A stretch of DNA of 6,316 nt from Tepidiphilus sp. (GTDB lineage Bacteria > Pseudomonadota > Gammaproteobacteria > Burkholderiales > Rhodocyclaceae): assembly GCA_028684345.1 (NCBI GenBank), contig JAQUGB010000101.1, positions 1 through 6,316 of the forward strand. The letters run 5' to 3'. The first letter of the stretch is position 1. Every line of letters starts with the position of its first letter. The position numbers and the translations under genes were made by a program. Of this stretch, positions 6,207-6,316 are shown in pieces. The notes below the pieces were generated by a model. The model did not search any database. It had not been told where the DNA came from and was given only the letters and a program-made list of their open reading frames with translations.

Positions 6207-6245
6207 ATGATCGATCATTTCGATCCGCGTGGGGAATATCGGTGA
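6207..6245 (+). CDS. possible 12-codon upstream open reading frame (leader peptide)
   Basis: ATG at 6207 follows a strong ribosome site AGAGGAG (6194-6200) by 6 bases and encodes MIDHFDPRGEYR before TGA at 6243-6245. The stop overlaps the GTG start of the DUF1178 gene (GTGA, 6242-6245), an arrangement that usually gives translational coupling. The strong ribosome site here contrasts with a weaker GGGGA (6231-6235) before the GTG. It could be a true coupled leader, or a coincidence in which the strong site serves nothing. Confidence 0.4.
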   Translation: MIDHFDPRGEYR

Positions 6246-6316
6246 TCGTCGTCGATCTGCTGTGCGCTTCGGCGCATCGCTTCGAGGGGTGGTTCCCCTC
6301 GGCCGAAGCGCTGGAG
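6242..6316 (+). CDS. DUF1178 family protein, N-terminal 25 codons only
   Basis: Start of a gene cut by the right edge. The 25 visible residues begin MIVVDLLCASAHRFEGWFPS and then AEALE, which fits the conserved start of DUF1178 proteins (MIVxDLxCxxGHxFEGWFxSxEDF) known from alpha- and betaproteobacteria. Cys8 and His12 keep the CxxxH spacing of the family, here with Ala11 in place of the usual Gly; these are likely metal-ligand residues, the partners lying beyond the window. The function of the family is not known to me. The start is GTG at 6242-6244, chosen because the family starts with this motif; a GGGGA lies 6 bases upstream. The gene is divergent from the chemoreceptor gene and is unlikely to share its role. 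Confidence 0.8.
   Translation, partial: MIVVDLLCASAHRFEGWFPSAEALE
6278..6310 (+). repeat. two-step hairpin inside the DUF1178 start region
   Basis: CGCTTC (6278-6283) pairs with GAAGCG (6305-6310), and directly inside it GAGGGG (6284-6289) pairs with CCCCTC (6295-6300) around the loop TGGTT; GGCC (6301-6304) is a one-sided bulge. The twelve base pairs fall on codons for the conserved HRFEGWF stretch, so they may be a by-product of coding. Confidence 0.5.

Noticed and set aside
1..6316. CRISPR array, toxin-antitoxin, phage or insertion-sequence genes
   Set aside because: No regularly spaced repeats of CRISPR type, and no transposase, integrase, nuclease or toxin motif in any of the supported genes.

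Overview
The window is about 60% GC by eye and holds three complete minus-strand signalling genes, flanked by the 3' end of a plus-strand tRNA gene (left) and the first 25 codons of a plus-strand DUF1178-family gene (right). A methyl-accepting chemotaxis protein preceded by a flagellar sigma-28-type promoter, plus two c-di-GMP phosphodiesterases and a DUF1178 protein, suggest a flagellated, GC-rich proteobacterium. The sequence alone does not support a genus.

Layout from left to right: (1) bases 1-32, the T arm and acceptor 3' strand of a tRNA; (2) 33-112, a short spacer with nested inverted repeats, where the tRNA and the next gene converge; (3) 113-2908 (-), a 931-residue FIST_N / FIST_C / PAS / degenerate GGDEF / EAL protein whose PAS domain carries every FAD-pocket residue I know from the E. 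coli aerotaxis receptor Aer, at identical spacing; (4) 2909-3028, an intergenic gap with a near-perfect 20-bp inverted repeat; (5) 3029-4102 (-), a globin-coupled HD-GYP phosphodiesterase; (6) 4103-4455, a 353-base gap with a TATAAT box for the HD-GYP gene, an AT-rich patch and a short repeat array; (7) 4456-6072 (-), a classical membrane chemoreceptor; (8) 6073-6241, a divergent promoter region; (9) 6242 to the right edge (+), the DUF1178 gene.

The best reading is a small oxygen/redox-responsive c-di-GMP module. One predicted phosphodiesterase (HD-GYP) has a heme-globin input. The other (EAL) has a FIST ligand-binding input and a PAS that looks able to hold FAD, while its GGDEF domain has lost its catalytic signature (YGACF in place of GGDEF). 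Both would lower c-di-GMP, which in most proteobacteria favours swimming, and next to them is a chemoreceptor with a flagellar-type promoter. The domain calls and conserved residues are read directly from the translations; the shared physiological role is inference. None of the domain families is new, but the pairing and the Aer-like pocket in a FIST/EAL protein deserve a check.
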